A stretch of 64,000 nucleotides of DNA from Lamellibrachia satsuma (lineage: Eukaryota > Annelida > Polychaeta > Sabellida > Siboglinidae): the NCBI GenBank assembly GCA_033239005.1, contig BSQZ01000068.1, positions 2,891,001-2,955,000 on the forward strand, read 5' to 3'. Made by a program: the position numbers and the translations under genes. How positions within the stretch are numbered: position 1 is the stretch's first letter; each line of letters begins with the position of its first letter. The notes under the pieces are model-generated. The model did no database searches and was not told where the DNA came from. It saw nothing but the letters and a program-made list of their open reading frames with translations. This document shows positions 1 to 61,789 of the stretch, one piece after another.

Positions 1-122
1 CCATTTCTGTTTATGTCAGCAGTCAAATATGCTGCAAAAAAATAGACACCTATCATATTTGTAATGTGTTTTGCAATAATTAAATTGGCTGTGATCTAAT
101 CAAGCCCCAGGATTCCTTGTTC

Positions 123-528
123 TTCTGCAGTCAGAGGGTTGTTGCACCTTGTTCAATCTTCTGCAGTCAGAGGGTTGTTGCACCTTGTTCAATCTTCTGC
201 AGTCAGAGGGTTGTTGCACCTTGTTCAATCTTCTGCAGTCAGAGGGTTGTTGCACTTTGTTCAATCTTCTGCAGTCAGAGGGTTGTTGCACTTTGTTCAA
301 TCTTCTGCAGTCAGAGGGTTGTTGCACCTTGTTCAATCTTCTGCAGTCAGAGGGTTGTTGCACCTTGTTCAATCTTCTGCAGTCAGAGGGTTGTTGCACC
401 TTGTTCAATCTTCTGCAGTCAGAGGGTTGTTGCACTTTGTTCAATCTTCTGCAGTCAGAGGGTTGTTGCACTTTGTTCAATCTTCTGCAGTCAGAGGGTT
501 GTTGCACTTTGTTCAATCTTTTTTTCAG
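123..528 (+). repeat. 36-bp minisatellite, 11 copies, abutting a splice acceptor
   Basis: Units start with TTCTGCAGTCAGAGGG at 123, 159, 195 and so on to 483, strictly every 36 bp, with C/T variation in CACCTTG/CACTTTG. The last unit runs into the polypyrimidine tract CTTTTTTTCAG that ends at 528. Every unit contains TTCAATCTTCTGCAG, itself a good acceptor-like sequence. Because 36 is a multiple of 3, both strands show long open frames; these are artefacts. Confidence 0.95.
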
Positions 529-631
529 ACGTCCTCCGAGCAATTGTCCAGTGAAGAAACATCCCAACAGCAATGGTGCCCGTTCACCATGTGACGAGTC
601 GGTCGCTATGATGGACACCCAAACTGAAAAG
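529..631 (+). CDS. penultimate or last coding exon of an unidentified plus-strand gene
   Basis: The exon is bounded by TTTTTTTCAG before 529 and AAAAG followed by GTATGTAAA after 631, both strong splice signals. Two frames are plausible. Entered with one base to complete a codon, all 103 nt are open (starting RPPSNCPVKKHP, ending MMDTQTEK). Entered in phase 0 it reads TSSEQLSSEETSQQQ and stops at TGA 592-594. Upstream exons lie outside the window, so the family is unknown. The gene converges on the minus-strand SKAP gene. The 36-bp array sits directly against the acceptor. Confidence 0.55.
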
Positions 632-1227
632 GTATGTAAATATGGACCATTTCTAAAGTTAAACATGAATTTCCATCACACTTTTTATTACCATAATAGG
701 TTCAAATCTGACAAGTTGTAACATATATGAGACATTGTGTTAACTAGTCAACAGTTATGTAAGTGTATGTTCTCAGTCTTTTCCTTGAACTAAATTCAAA
801 TGTCACAAATGAGCATAATAGACCAATTTTACCAGAAATATTTAGGGAGTCAAAATTAAAAAAATTCTACGAAATTTTTATAAATTACAATTTATATATA
901 CAAAAGTTACCCTGAGGTGGATTGAGGATATGTTACTGGCGTTGACATCGTAGTTGTGAGAACTGACACGATATGTGCTTCTCTGTTAAAAACAAGCCAT
1001 AATATGAAAATGTGCATGTAAAATGTACCCCCTCTAAACTATTGGTCTTGATCATATTACAGCATGACAGGCAGACTGGTATATGTTTCACTGATGCTTT
1101 GTGATTAGTATTCTCTATTATGCTTCATTTTGATGGGGAGTTCAGACAAAACTAAAGTGACATATTTGTTTCTACTGATCTTCTCGTAAGGAGGTCATTA
1201 TTAATAATGACTTTTCCTACCGTTTAG

Positions 1228-1233
1228 GTGTGA
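1228..1233 (+). CDS. possible terminal coding exon (one codon plus stop)
   Basis: CCGTTTAG at 1220-1227 is a fair acceptor. Joined in phase 0 to the exon ending at 631 it gives GTG TGA, so the protein would end TEKV. The following sequence would be 3' UTR. This rests only on splice-site appearance. Confidence 0.3.
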   Translation: M

Positions 1234-1499
1234 AACCAAAGCTGCAGACCAAAATGTGCCATATGATAATTCTTCAGACTGATGTTTGGAAGACCAGAAA
1301 CTGCAGAAAGTGAATTTACCCTTGGTAGCTTCAGTTCCACTGCAAGATTAGTTCACTGGCAGATATTTTGTGTTGACTAGAAAAATGATTTATTGCATGA
1401 CCTGATTAATGTCAAGGTCATTGGGTGTTTTCCGAGGTGAAGGCTGCCATGGTGTCAACCCTCACAGAAATAGGGTGAAGTCAGAATACTTCTAGTGCA

Positions 1500-1505
1500 A
1501 TAAAC
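1500..1505 (+). terminator. AATAAA polyadenylation signal candidate
   Basis: AATAAA about 270 bp downstream of the possible terminal exon of the left-hand plus-strand gene. There is no other evidence for cleavage here. Confidence 0.35.
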
Positions 1506-3237
1506 ATAGTCATTTAATGTTTTTTTAAGAAATATCTATGCACCTTATGTCTTTAAGTTTTTAACGAATAAGTAAAAAGTGAAATGGTGGTATTTTAGGC
1601 ATACATGATTTTAATGTGGAATTGGAGTAGAACAGAAACAAACAATGGTGGTGCATATTTGTAGAATGATCTGGTTAACTTGCCATATATGTGTTAGGCA
1701 TTAGTAATAAGAATTATTATGTACATATATATTTTTTATAATTTATGTGCATGTTACAGGCTGACCTAGAAGTGACTTGTGTTGTTTTATTAATAATATC
1801 ACATTAAGGTATGCTTTACAGTAAACACTTCTGGAGATGACCTTTATTCCTAATGAACTTGATTAGAGGTGTGTGCTTTTAGAAAGGTGGACTTCTCGCT
1901 CAGTTGTATAAAGAGATGTCAACACTGTCCATGCACTAGAAGGAAGATTACTTGTCAGTAAATTCAAATTTGACATGGCCTGTGTTATATATTAAGTGTA
2001 CTGTGGAGAGGTAGACTGGTTGTGCGGCTGATACCAGTGGCTCATCACATTGTCTGAAAAAGCTGCTCATAAATTTCTGCAAGACACCATGGATCAAATA
2101 TACATGTATATTTTTTACATGCCGACGAAGCTTATGTTTCTGCATATATTGGCTAGCCTGTGAAATGAAAGATTGAAATCAAGACTCAAATGGCATCTTG
2201 TATAATTCTTTTGAATGCATCCAAAATTCAACAACATGATCAATATATTCTTGCTTCTATTGTTACGTGCTCGTTCATACATGGATTTAATAAAAGAAAG
2301 ATTCTAGAAATGATTGATGTTACATGTACAGTCTGATAATTTTTAATCGTAAAATCATCATAATTATAAACAATATCTAACTGCCCAAATGTACAATTTG
2401 TTTTATATCACGTGACTGGTAGTTTTATATCATGTGACCATTACCTCCCTCCAAATGCAAATTAAAAAGGTTTCTCGCTCACTGTATTGGTGAATATATT
2501 TTTTGGAAATACTCTGTAATGTAGAACATGGGCGATCTGTACATTCCAACACCAGCTCGACTTCTCTGGGAAGTATTCAGCCTCACTGCAATTACTGCAT
2601 GAAGACCATTCACAAACTATAATAATTGAATAGGTTACCAACATAACAAAGTATGAATAAACTGAAGGATGGCAGTATCATTCTATCTTGCTACGTAATA
2701 GTATGACCGCTTCAACTAATTTATGTACAGCATTGTCACCTTTCCTGTGTATTTTATGTGAGGTTTTATAATTTTGTATTCTATTTTCCATATTGTGGAG
2801 GGTGTAAGGAGACTCCATGCAACTACAGTTTTATATTATCCTGAATACTTCATTCTTTTCACTTGTATGGACATCTCTAACAGTTTTATTGAAAACTAAT
2901 TAAACATACTTTCTCTCTTGCTACATGAATGTCTTTGTTGAGCTATTTATGAATCAAAAAATTTTTGACTTGAATTCAAGACTGTTTTGAATTGAAATTC
3001 AGTCATCAGTGTAACCACTTGGTCGTGGCTAGGTTTGAGCTGAATTTGAATTCAACCTGCAGGGAACCAAGGCTAAAGTTGAATGATACATGGTAGAGTG
3101 GCAGTACATGGACATGTATGTATTGTTAGCTGGGTAGAGTATACTTGTTGTTTGCGATATTTGTTGTATAAATATCTGATTGCCTGAGAAAATGACTGCT
3201 TCATGATAACCCATGACAGTCTTGTCTTACTGTGAAA
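1506..3237. other. non-coding, between convergent genes
   Basis: AT-rich sequence with no exon I can support. It holds one dispersed repeat (about 2520-2645) and presumably the end of the SKAP 3' UTR on the minus strand. The reverse complement of TTTATT at 2885-2890 would be a minus-strand AATAAA. Confidence 0.5.
2520..2645 (+). repeat. dispersed repeat, related to the right end of the window
   Basis: The stretch with ACATTCCAACACCAGCTCGA, ATTCAGCC and GCAATTACTGCA closely resembles 63,880-64,000 (CATTCCAATGCCAACTCAAC, ATTCAGCC, GCAATTACTGCA) in the same orientation. It is a member of an unclassified interspersed family. Confidence 0.6.
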
Positions 3238-3345
3238 TATATATATGTACCGGGTATGCTACATGACAAGATTCTAATACTACATTGTACATATATATAT
3301 GTACCGGGTATGCTACATGACAAGATTCTAATACTACATTTCTGT
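3238..3345 (+). repeat. 54-bp tandem dimer
   Basis: GTACCGGGTATGCTACATGA occurs at 3247 and 3301 in two nearly identical 54-bp units. It lies in the likely SKAP 3' UTR or downstream flank. Confidence 0.9.
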
Positions 3346-4051
3346 GTCCAGTTGAATCTGTTTAGTGATGTATTTCATATTTTATACATTATTTACTGCG
3401 CAATAAAATTATTATTTATCAGCTTCAAACATTTGGGTTATGAAACTTGTATAAAAATATACACAAGAACACATAAGAACAACAGTAACTTGTACTGGAA
3501 AAAACAGACAAACCCTGTACAGAAGACAATCTCAAACTTCTGTAGCGAATCAGCATTTGAAGTGTCATGCAAACACCAACACTGTTGGTCATTAAAACAA
3601 ATATTATAAACTTGAATGCTCTAGCAGTCACGTCGGCAGGCCCTGGCATAGCCTGGTGATGGGTAGTCTTTTGGTAGTCTATACACTTATTGGTTAGTTA
3701 TTGTTTTTCTTTTGGCAGACTAGACCTTGGCATAGGCTGGTGTCAGTCTTTCAGTGGCCTTGACCTGGCGTAGGCTGTTGACAGGTAGTCTTGGTGTGGC
3801 TAAGACCTGGCGTAGGCTGGTGACAGGTAGTCTTGGTGTGGCTAAGACCTGGCGTAGGCTGGTGACAGGTAGTCTTGGTGTGGCTAAGACCTGGAATAGG
3901 CTGGTGACAGGTAGTCTTGGTGTGGCTAAGACCTGGCGTAGGCTGCTGACAGGTAGTCTTGGTGTGGCAAAGACCTGGAATAGGCTGGTGACAGGTAGTC
4001 TTGGTGTGGCTAAGACCTGGAATAGGCTGGTGACAGGTAGTCTTGGTGTGG

Positions 4052-23116
<19,065 letters not shown>

Positions 23117-24200
23117 CGTTTCGATTCAAACGTCTTTGCATATGAACACTTACTTCTAAAATAAGAAGTCTCGGTTTACTTCCTCAATGCCTGAAACTCT
23201 TCTGATTGGTGAATAGTCAGCAAACAGTTATGACCTCTGGTGATCGGCTAGCGTATTAAACACGAGGGACAGTCCCGTGTCACTGTGTCTACTGCGACCA
23301 GCCTACAGTTACATTTCCCATTGGTGATCATGTTAACGTTTCGCATGCATATAAGACAACGGGATCATAACAAATTATGAAACTTCCTTTGTTAAAAAAA
23401 ACCTGCCGTTGTCATCATCTCATTGCCATGCTTATCGAGTTTTGTCAAAATCACATATTTCTAACTCTTCTAAAACGGCTGAACGTGCCATACCCGTCAA
23501 TGTTTACCAATTTCTGCATGAACTATTACGCACTCGTGTCTTGTGGTGAAAAAATTGCCAAAAATTCTTCCGCATATTAAAATCATCAACAAATCCACAG
23601 TTATAGTGTGAACTGGTTCTACCAACAAACATGGCAATGTCCCTGCTCAAAGGCATTTATGTCAGATGATATTATTATTTTTTATTCTGAAGTCTGACTG
23701 AGGCATGATCCCTACTGTGCTTTCATGTTTACCAACACGTGACGTCACATTCGCACATACCCAGTACCCTTGTTGGCAAAGGCGCAAACCAGCCGAGCTT
23801 TCTCTAACAAATGCCTTGCTATGCTGGAGCAAACATGAATGACTATTGGGCTAAATGCGCCAATGTTTTAGATCCCAGTGCGAGGGAATGTTGCAATAAG
23901 AAACTATAGTACTGTGGTGGCTTTAGTGAGTTACCACATCTGTATTTTGTTCAAAGCGGCTGGTAGAACGACCCAGCCTCTGACTCGCCCTGACCCAATT
24001 AAACGTTCGGCATTGATATATTGGCCATGACATTACGCGATCAACACTACGACAACAAACTAGAAATGTTCAGTAAAAGCTTATAATTCACTCACTAGCA
24101 AAGTTGTGTGGTAAATGTTAAACTTAGATTTGTTACGTATTACCCATGAATGGCGTCAATGACCGCTCCAGCGTCCGGGCCAGTGTCGCGGTCCTAGGCC
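23117..24200 (-). promoter_or_regulatory. probable SKAP 5' flank; overlapping E-box/CRE at 23,736-23,747
   Basis: No coding exon seen. CACGTGACGTCA at 23,736-23,747 joins a palindromic E-box and a full CRE about 620 bp upstream of the SKAP ATG. No TATA box is assigned. Regulatory function is inference from position and motif only. Confidence 0.3.
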
Positions 24201-24219
24201 AAGGCCAAGGCTAGGCCGG

Positions 24220-26275
24220 CTTTGGAGGCCGGGTATTGTTAGGGTTAAGAGATTACAAACATTTCCTTTTTCTTTTCGGCGTTCATTCTGCTTTAATTTG
24301 ATACAGCTGCCAACAACCATGAATGGAATATTTCCATTGGTAATATTAAGTTTAACCTTTAATAGCGGTTCAAAGTTGAAATGTCGTCCACAAACACGGT
24401 CGTTTGGCAACCACATTGGAGACAGCCTGAAAACTAATCCAAAACGATTGTGGTCATTTATTACGGCAAATAAACGAGAAAACATTGGCATCCCCACACT
24501 TCGAGTAAACGACCAGCCAATAATAAATTATCGTGATAAAGCAAATGCCCTAAACAACCAATTTAGCTCTGTATTTACCCAAGAAAAGCAGCCCATCCCC
24601 CTTCTCGAAATTGGCATAGATGGCGTAATAAAGCAACTGGAAAATCTAAACCAGAACAAAGCTACAGGCCCAGATGAACTCCCAGCCAGAGTCCTTAAAG
24701 AAACTGCAAAGCAGAGAGCTCCCAGCATCACCCAAATTTTCCAACAATCATATAACACAGGTAAACTTCCTAACGACTGGCTACAAGCATATTAGTAACT
24801 CCTATACACAAAAAGAGCCACAAATCTGACCCTGCTAACTACAGACCCATATCACTAACCTGCATCCTCTGTAAAGTAATGGAACATATAATCCTAAGCA
24901 ATATGTGGAAACACCTGCACAAGCATAACATCATTCTCCACTTCCAACACGGATTCCAGTCGGGACTGTCTTGTGAATCTCAACTCATTGAGACAGTCCA
25001 CGACTGGATGACTGCTATGGACAACAAGACCCAAATTGATGCAATCCTGCTTGACTTTGCCAAAGCCTTTGACAAAGTGCCTCACCTACGTCTTCTTTCA
25101 AAATTGACCTCCTACGGAATCACTGGAAACACTCAAAATTGGATGAAATCTTTCCTATCCAACCGCAAACAGAGAGTCTCAGTTAACGGTGCCCTGTCGG
25201 ACATCACAGATGTCACATCTGGTGTCCCACAGGGTTCAGTTCTAGGACCTGTCCTCTTCGTACTCTACATAAATGGGAACATCAAATCTTCCATACGCCT
25301 TTTTGCAGATGATAGTATTATATATAGTAAAATTTCTTCCAAAACCGACCACGAAATTCTCCAAACTGACCTAAACCAACTCCAACCATGGTCAGACAAA
25401 TGGCAAATGGAATTTAATGTATCTAAATGTGTCCACCTTCCAATAAAAAAAAACTAAACCCAGCCCACACAAGTACTCGCTTTCTGGCCAGCCATTATCC
25501 ACTGTATCCAGCCACTCATATCTCGGAGTAAAATTGGATTCCAAATTAACCTGGACAAATCACGTCACTGACATAACTTCAAAATCTTCGAAATTTTTAG
25601 GCATGATTAAACGAACTCTTGGCCCATGTAAACCCAAAGTTAAACAAACAGCCTACAACATGCTAATCCGGTCAAAACTCGAGTACCCTTCACCCATATG
25701 GAATCCCCACACCTTTTCACAAGTTAAAAGCCTTGAAAGAGTGCAACACTCAGATGCACTGCCATATTTGTTACAAATGATTACAGACGGAACACAAATC
25801 CAGCAGATCTAATTACTGCCCTTGGATGGCCAACCCTCGAACGAAGACGCATCATTAAACAAGCCACAACCTTCTACAAAATTGTAAATAACATTATTGA
25901 GATCACCCCCCCCTCCAGGCCTACTAACCCGCTCTTGAACCCGTGGACAATACATAGCCCCCAGGTGTCGTATAAATGCAATGGTCTTTTCATTTTATCC
26001 CCGAGCCATTCACATATGGAATATGATTCCACCAAAAATTACCAACATAAAAAACCCAAAATCATTTCTAGAAGCTATTATGGAACTCCCTTTCACCACA
26101 CCTCCTCACGTAAACTGCCTTTAAAACACAGTGCTCAGCGTAAACTTATCTATGGTGTGGGTATGGAGACTGTCTATGTGTGTATGTGGCAAGACAGCGA
26201 CAGTATCCATACACATAACCAACCTATTAAAATTTTTTGTTTAACATCCTATACATAAAATAAATAAAACTAAGA
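24220..26275 (+). mobile_element. decayed CR1/L2-like LINE, RT region and 3' end
   Basis: Plus-strand frames in order: [95 protein letters not shown]. Several frameshifts interrupt it, and residues normally between YIN and the FADD strand are missing. It ends near an A-rich TAAAATAAATAAAACTAAG tail. The family differs from the 17-22 kb element. Confidence 0.9.
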
Positions 26276-26304
26276 TAAAAACCATTTCAGTAACATTAAA
26301 GCAT

Positions 26305-26400
26305 GCGCACAGTCCACCACAAACTCCTGCATTAGCCCAAGTTTGGGCTGTTTGGAGTATAACCACTTGAGACTTGAGACAATACATCATCAAATGATTC
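26305..26400 (+). mobile_element. SINE 3' tail fragment
   Basis: CTCCTGCATTAGCCCAAGTT, TTGGGCTGTTTGGAGTATAA and ACTTGAGAC match the tail of the SINE at 26.63 kb with few differences. It lies just after the LINE 3' end. Confidence 0.75.
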
Positions 26401-26629
26401 AACCAGAGTTCTCTTCGTGTGTCCTCTTTTGGGATGAAACGACAATGAGCCGTCCACACAGCGACTATTACGTCCCACGACAACATAGGACACAACCATG
26501 ATTTCGAAGGTGTATGTCAAAACGCATATAATGTAAAAGATAAGAGAATCTCAACGAGCATAATACACAATAGAGGCATCTGGTTGTTTTGCCAGCCTCC
26601 AGCAGCGCCGCCAGACGATCACATGTGGG

Positions 26630-26840
26630 GGAGCGGTGGTCTAATGGTTGGTTAGAGCACCCGCATGTCGATCGAGAGGACGGTGGTTCGATTCCACCTC
26701 CGCCGTTTCGAAGCTTGGGCAATTTCGTTCACCCCATTTTGCCTGTGTCTTTCGGAAGTCATTAAAAGCCGTTGGTCCAAATTCCTGCATTAGCTCAAGA
26801 TTGGGCTGTTTGGAATATAACTACTTGAGACATGACTAGG
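26630..26840 (+). mobile_element. tRNA-derived SINE
   Basis: The head has Pol III promoter boxes: A box within TGGTCTAATGGTTGGTTAGA and B box GGTTCGATTCC. A central TGTCTTTCGGAAGTCATTAA region follows, then a tail TGCATTAGCTCAAGATTGGG. The centre resembles the conserved central domains of invertebrate SINE superfamilies; exact assignment needs alignment. Not a tRNA gene: the anticodon arm is not convincing and the body continues. Confidence 0.85.
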
Positions 26841-26912
26841 CGCGTGGCGTCACCGTGATTGCCCCTATATTGTCTAAATATTTGGGCGACGAAAGACGGG
26901 TTATTTTATGGT

Positions 26913-27630
26913 GTGTCGGAATTTTATGACATCGGCTGCGTAGCTATAGTATAAAATCATGATGTCGGCCCACGACGATGGATGGTTCGGCTCACTTCAC
27001 TGAAATCCGCGTCGGAACTGAAATCGGCTACGGTCGTTTCGGCCCACTGCGGAATTCTAAGAACGGTCGTTTCAGCCCTTTTATATATCATGTGAATTAT
27101 GGTTGCGCACAGATACATGTATATGCACACGCTCACACACTAATATACTTGTAATAATATTTGTTTATACAGGAATCTCCATAAAATAAGCGAAAGTGCC
27201 TAACATAATTAAATAATGATTAAAATTATAAATTAAATATATTATATATATATATATTATAAGTTATAACTATTTCATCTGTGTATACGTTTGTACATCA
27301 TTATTTAATATTATGTCGTTATTTTATATTACGTTTATGTTTAATAAAAAAACTATGTAATTCTTCACGTTTCAAGATTGCTAAGAATTAATTAGTACGA
27401 AGAATTGTTAGAACATTTATCATAATTTAGCATATACCATTTACCAGTCAGAATACGCAAGTGGCAAATAGTTCAGTCAAATTATAGAAAAAACGATTAG
27501 ATTTGTTTCGGCCCAGGTAGCTTGCTGCTACTGGTTGCATACACGTTTGATTCAGCCCATGCGAGCGAAAACACTTCACGATTCACCAGTTGGTTTAGCC
27601 CAACCCATTATGGGCTGAAACTTCTGACAC
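26913..27630. mobile_element. candidate MITE with GTGTCRGAAKTTT termini
   Basis: The left end GTGTCGGAATTTT and the reverse complement of the right end GTGTCAGAAGTTT are imperfect inverted repeats. The interior repeats TCGGCCCA/CAGCCCA words. No target duplication verified. Confidence 0.4.
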
Positions 27631-29021
27631 GGGAGGGAGGTGGTCAACAGGGGTACGTAGGAGGTAGGCAACGGACAAAGTAGGAGACACGGTGTGTAGA
27701 AAGAAAACCTTGCATTGCTGTTTTTCCGCATCTGTGTCTCGTTTCAGGATGTCAACCTATGAGGGATGTACAACAGGAGACAGGCTTAGTGGGATGGCAG
27801 AACATTTAGTGTAATGGAAAGAAAGAGAGTGGGTGGTTAGAAGAGAGGCTGAGGTGGAAGGCTCAGAGGCACTGAGGTAGAATAAGGAAGTGGAAATGGC
27901 CGGGACATGATCCATAGGACACAAAAGGGGTTACGCAGGAAGGCTGATGGAATGGGGAGGAATTGTTTCCCATGATCATATTAAAATAAAGAAGTTGTAA
28001 TTTAATTGCACTTGCATACTTGTCCCTGGAATGCATATCTTGCAAACGTTGTGTGCATGCTTGCGTGTGTGCGTGATGTGCATGTACGTTTGCACGTATG
28101 CAGGCATATTCAGCCAATAATGACTGACCCAGGTCTTCCAATGATGCAGGCATCACTAGCTGTCAATAAGTTAAAGTGCAAAAGGAATTTAGTTGAAATA
28201 AAAAATTTATATCAAAGCTTAGCTGGGTCCCTGTTCTGTATCCCAGTTTCACCTCAAATCCTGACCAGACAAGATCACCATAAGTGTCATCCCATAAATG
28301 AACAACAACTTTCAACGCATAAACATGTGACAAAAGTCTGTTCACAAATATATTTCCACTCACACAAATAAGCGTGTACAAAAGCAGACACAACAAAACA
28401 TGCCATAAAGAATCCTTATTTTTCAGCATTATCAAATTTTGAATTCATGAAGAAAAATCACAATTTCACACCGACTGCATCAAATGATACGCAACATCTA
28501 ATTTATCTTCATCTTTCCTGATCTGCAGTCTGCCGGTAGACAACTATCTTTGGCCAATCGCCGTATGCTTTGGCCACATCATTGATCAAAGAAATGCATG
28601 CAATATAACATTTTTAAATTGTCACATTATCATTACTATAAATATCTACTGTCTTGGCATTGACCCCGCTGCTGGCGGTGAACTAGAGGTCCATAATACC
28701 CACAACAGCATCGTGGCAAACATTGTCTGTATCCGTTGGTGAAGATGTCATCGACTGTCACAGCGTACTGGCGTTTGTCCTATCCAGTAGCCACATGACT
28801 GCACTCCATTGCAACGTTACACCGGTGTAGTGTGTGATAGCAAAGGCCGGTCGACACCAGTCATATCCAGTAGCAATGGTGCACTACTATCACAGCATGT
28901 ATCCAATGGCAGCAGTAGTGCAACAGTGCTGGTGGCATGACACGACAAGTCCAATGACAACAATACACAGATGGCGTGGCCGCCAATAATAAAATAGAAC
29001 TGCCTATAAAAATAAATACTG
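27631..29021. other. intergenic and R3HDM 3' UTR
   Basis: No exon seen. The part nearest 29,021 should be R3HDM 3' UTR on the minus strand. No clear AATAAA was identified. Confidence 0.4.
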
Positions 29022-60536
<31,515 letters not shown>

Positions 60537-61294
60537 GTTGATATGACAACCGTGCAGCTGCCTAGCAACCAAGAGAAAGCATATCACGAATGTCATTAAG
60601 ATGCTTTATGTCCCTGTTGTACATGATTACAATTACAAAATTCATTATTCTTAATTGACCTAGTATATTATAACTGATACAACAAACATATTTAATAAAC
60701 AATACTTGACAACACTGTGTGAATATCTTGGCTTGAAGTGACAAGAATAGTCGAATATGATATTACAAGAACAAGAAAGAAAATACGTTTCATCATTAAC
60801 TTCCATCTACAACTTGATGGGTTTCACACAATGAGGTCTTTTCTATAATTACTCAAACTTTTACAGCAGCTAGGAATAGATGAATTACTAATCAAATGTG
60901 CCAGACTCTTACTGCTTTTGCCCACTCTAAAATGTACGGCCTACAAGATCCTGTTGGCATTACATCTAGAACACTGCCCACCTCACTCTCCTTGGGCAGC
61001 AGACTCCCTTTGTTTATCAATTATATTACACAAGGACTTTTTAAAATGTATTTCAAGTGTGGAAGGTCAACTCAAAGGTGTAGATTGAAGAAGAAAGTGG
61101 ACCTAGACAGCTTTCCTGGCTTGGCTTAACATTATCACCAAGAGCATATATGTAATTGTCAGAAGAAAAAAATCATTCAGAGGCTGCAAGCTGAATAAAA
61201 AATGTATCACATCTGATATCAGAGGATTTCAAGAGATTAAAAACCATTGTGTCCAGGGAGTGTAGTGAATAAATAGCATAATTCAAAGATGTGT

Positions 61295-61325
<31 letters not shown>

Positions 61326-61719
61326 CATGTACATGAAAGAATACCCAGTAGTCTTCATGCAGTAATTGCAGCATGCTTGAATGTTTCCCAGATAAGTCAA
61401 GTTGCTTTTGGAATGAACAGGTCTGGCAGGAGGTGAAATGTAAAGGGCTTTGAGTGGTTCTGCGGACTGGATACTGCGCTATATATATGTGTATCATAAT
61501 ATTCTTCAATGTATTTTCTACATGCACTAGATACCAAACTGTAATCTGTATTAATTTTTGTAGATTCAACCCATATTGTTCCCAGACATCCAAGACACTG
61601 ATCATAAACTCCAAACTCACACTGTCATCTTGCTAGGACAATATATTCTCTTAGTCTATGTGCCTCTATATATATAATATAATATGTATGTATATATATT
61701 AATATATATACATATATAT

Positions 61720-61764
<45 letters not shown>

Positions 61765-61789
61765 CTCACGTTTTGCTAAGAATCATAAT
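60537..61789. other. R3HDM 5' intron or flank
   Basis: No exon supported. (TA)-rich microsatellites at 61,290-61,320 and 61,660-61,762. Confidence 0.4.

Noticed and set aside
100..721. Four overlapping frames of 145-190 codons on both strands
   Set aside because: All come from a 36-bp unit (a multiple of 3), so frames open together; the peptides are pure repeats.
26630..26705. Functional tRNA gene
   Set aside because: A and B boxes are present but there is no convincing cloverleaf, and SINE body and tail follow directly.
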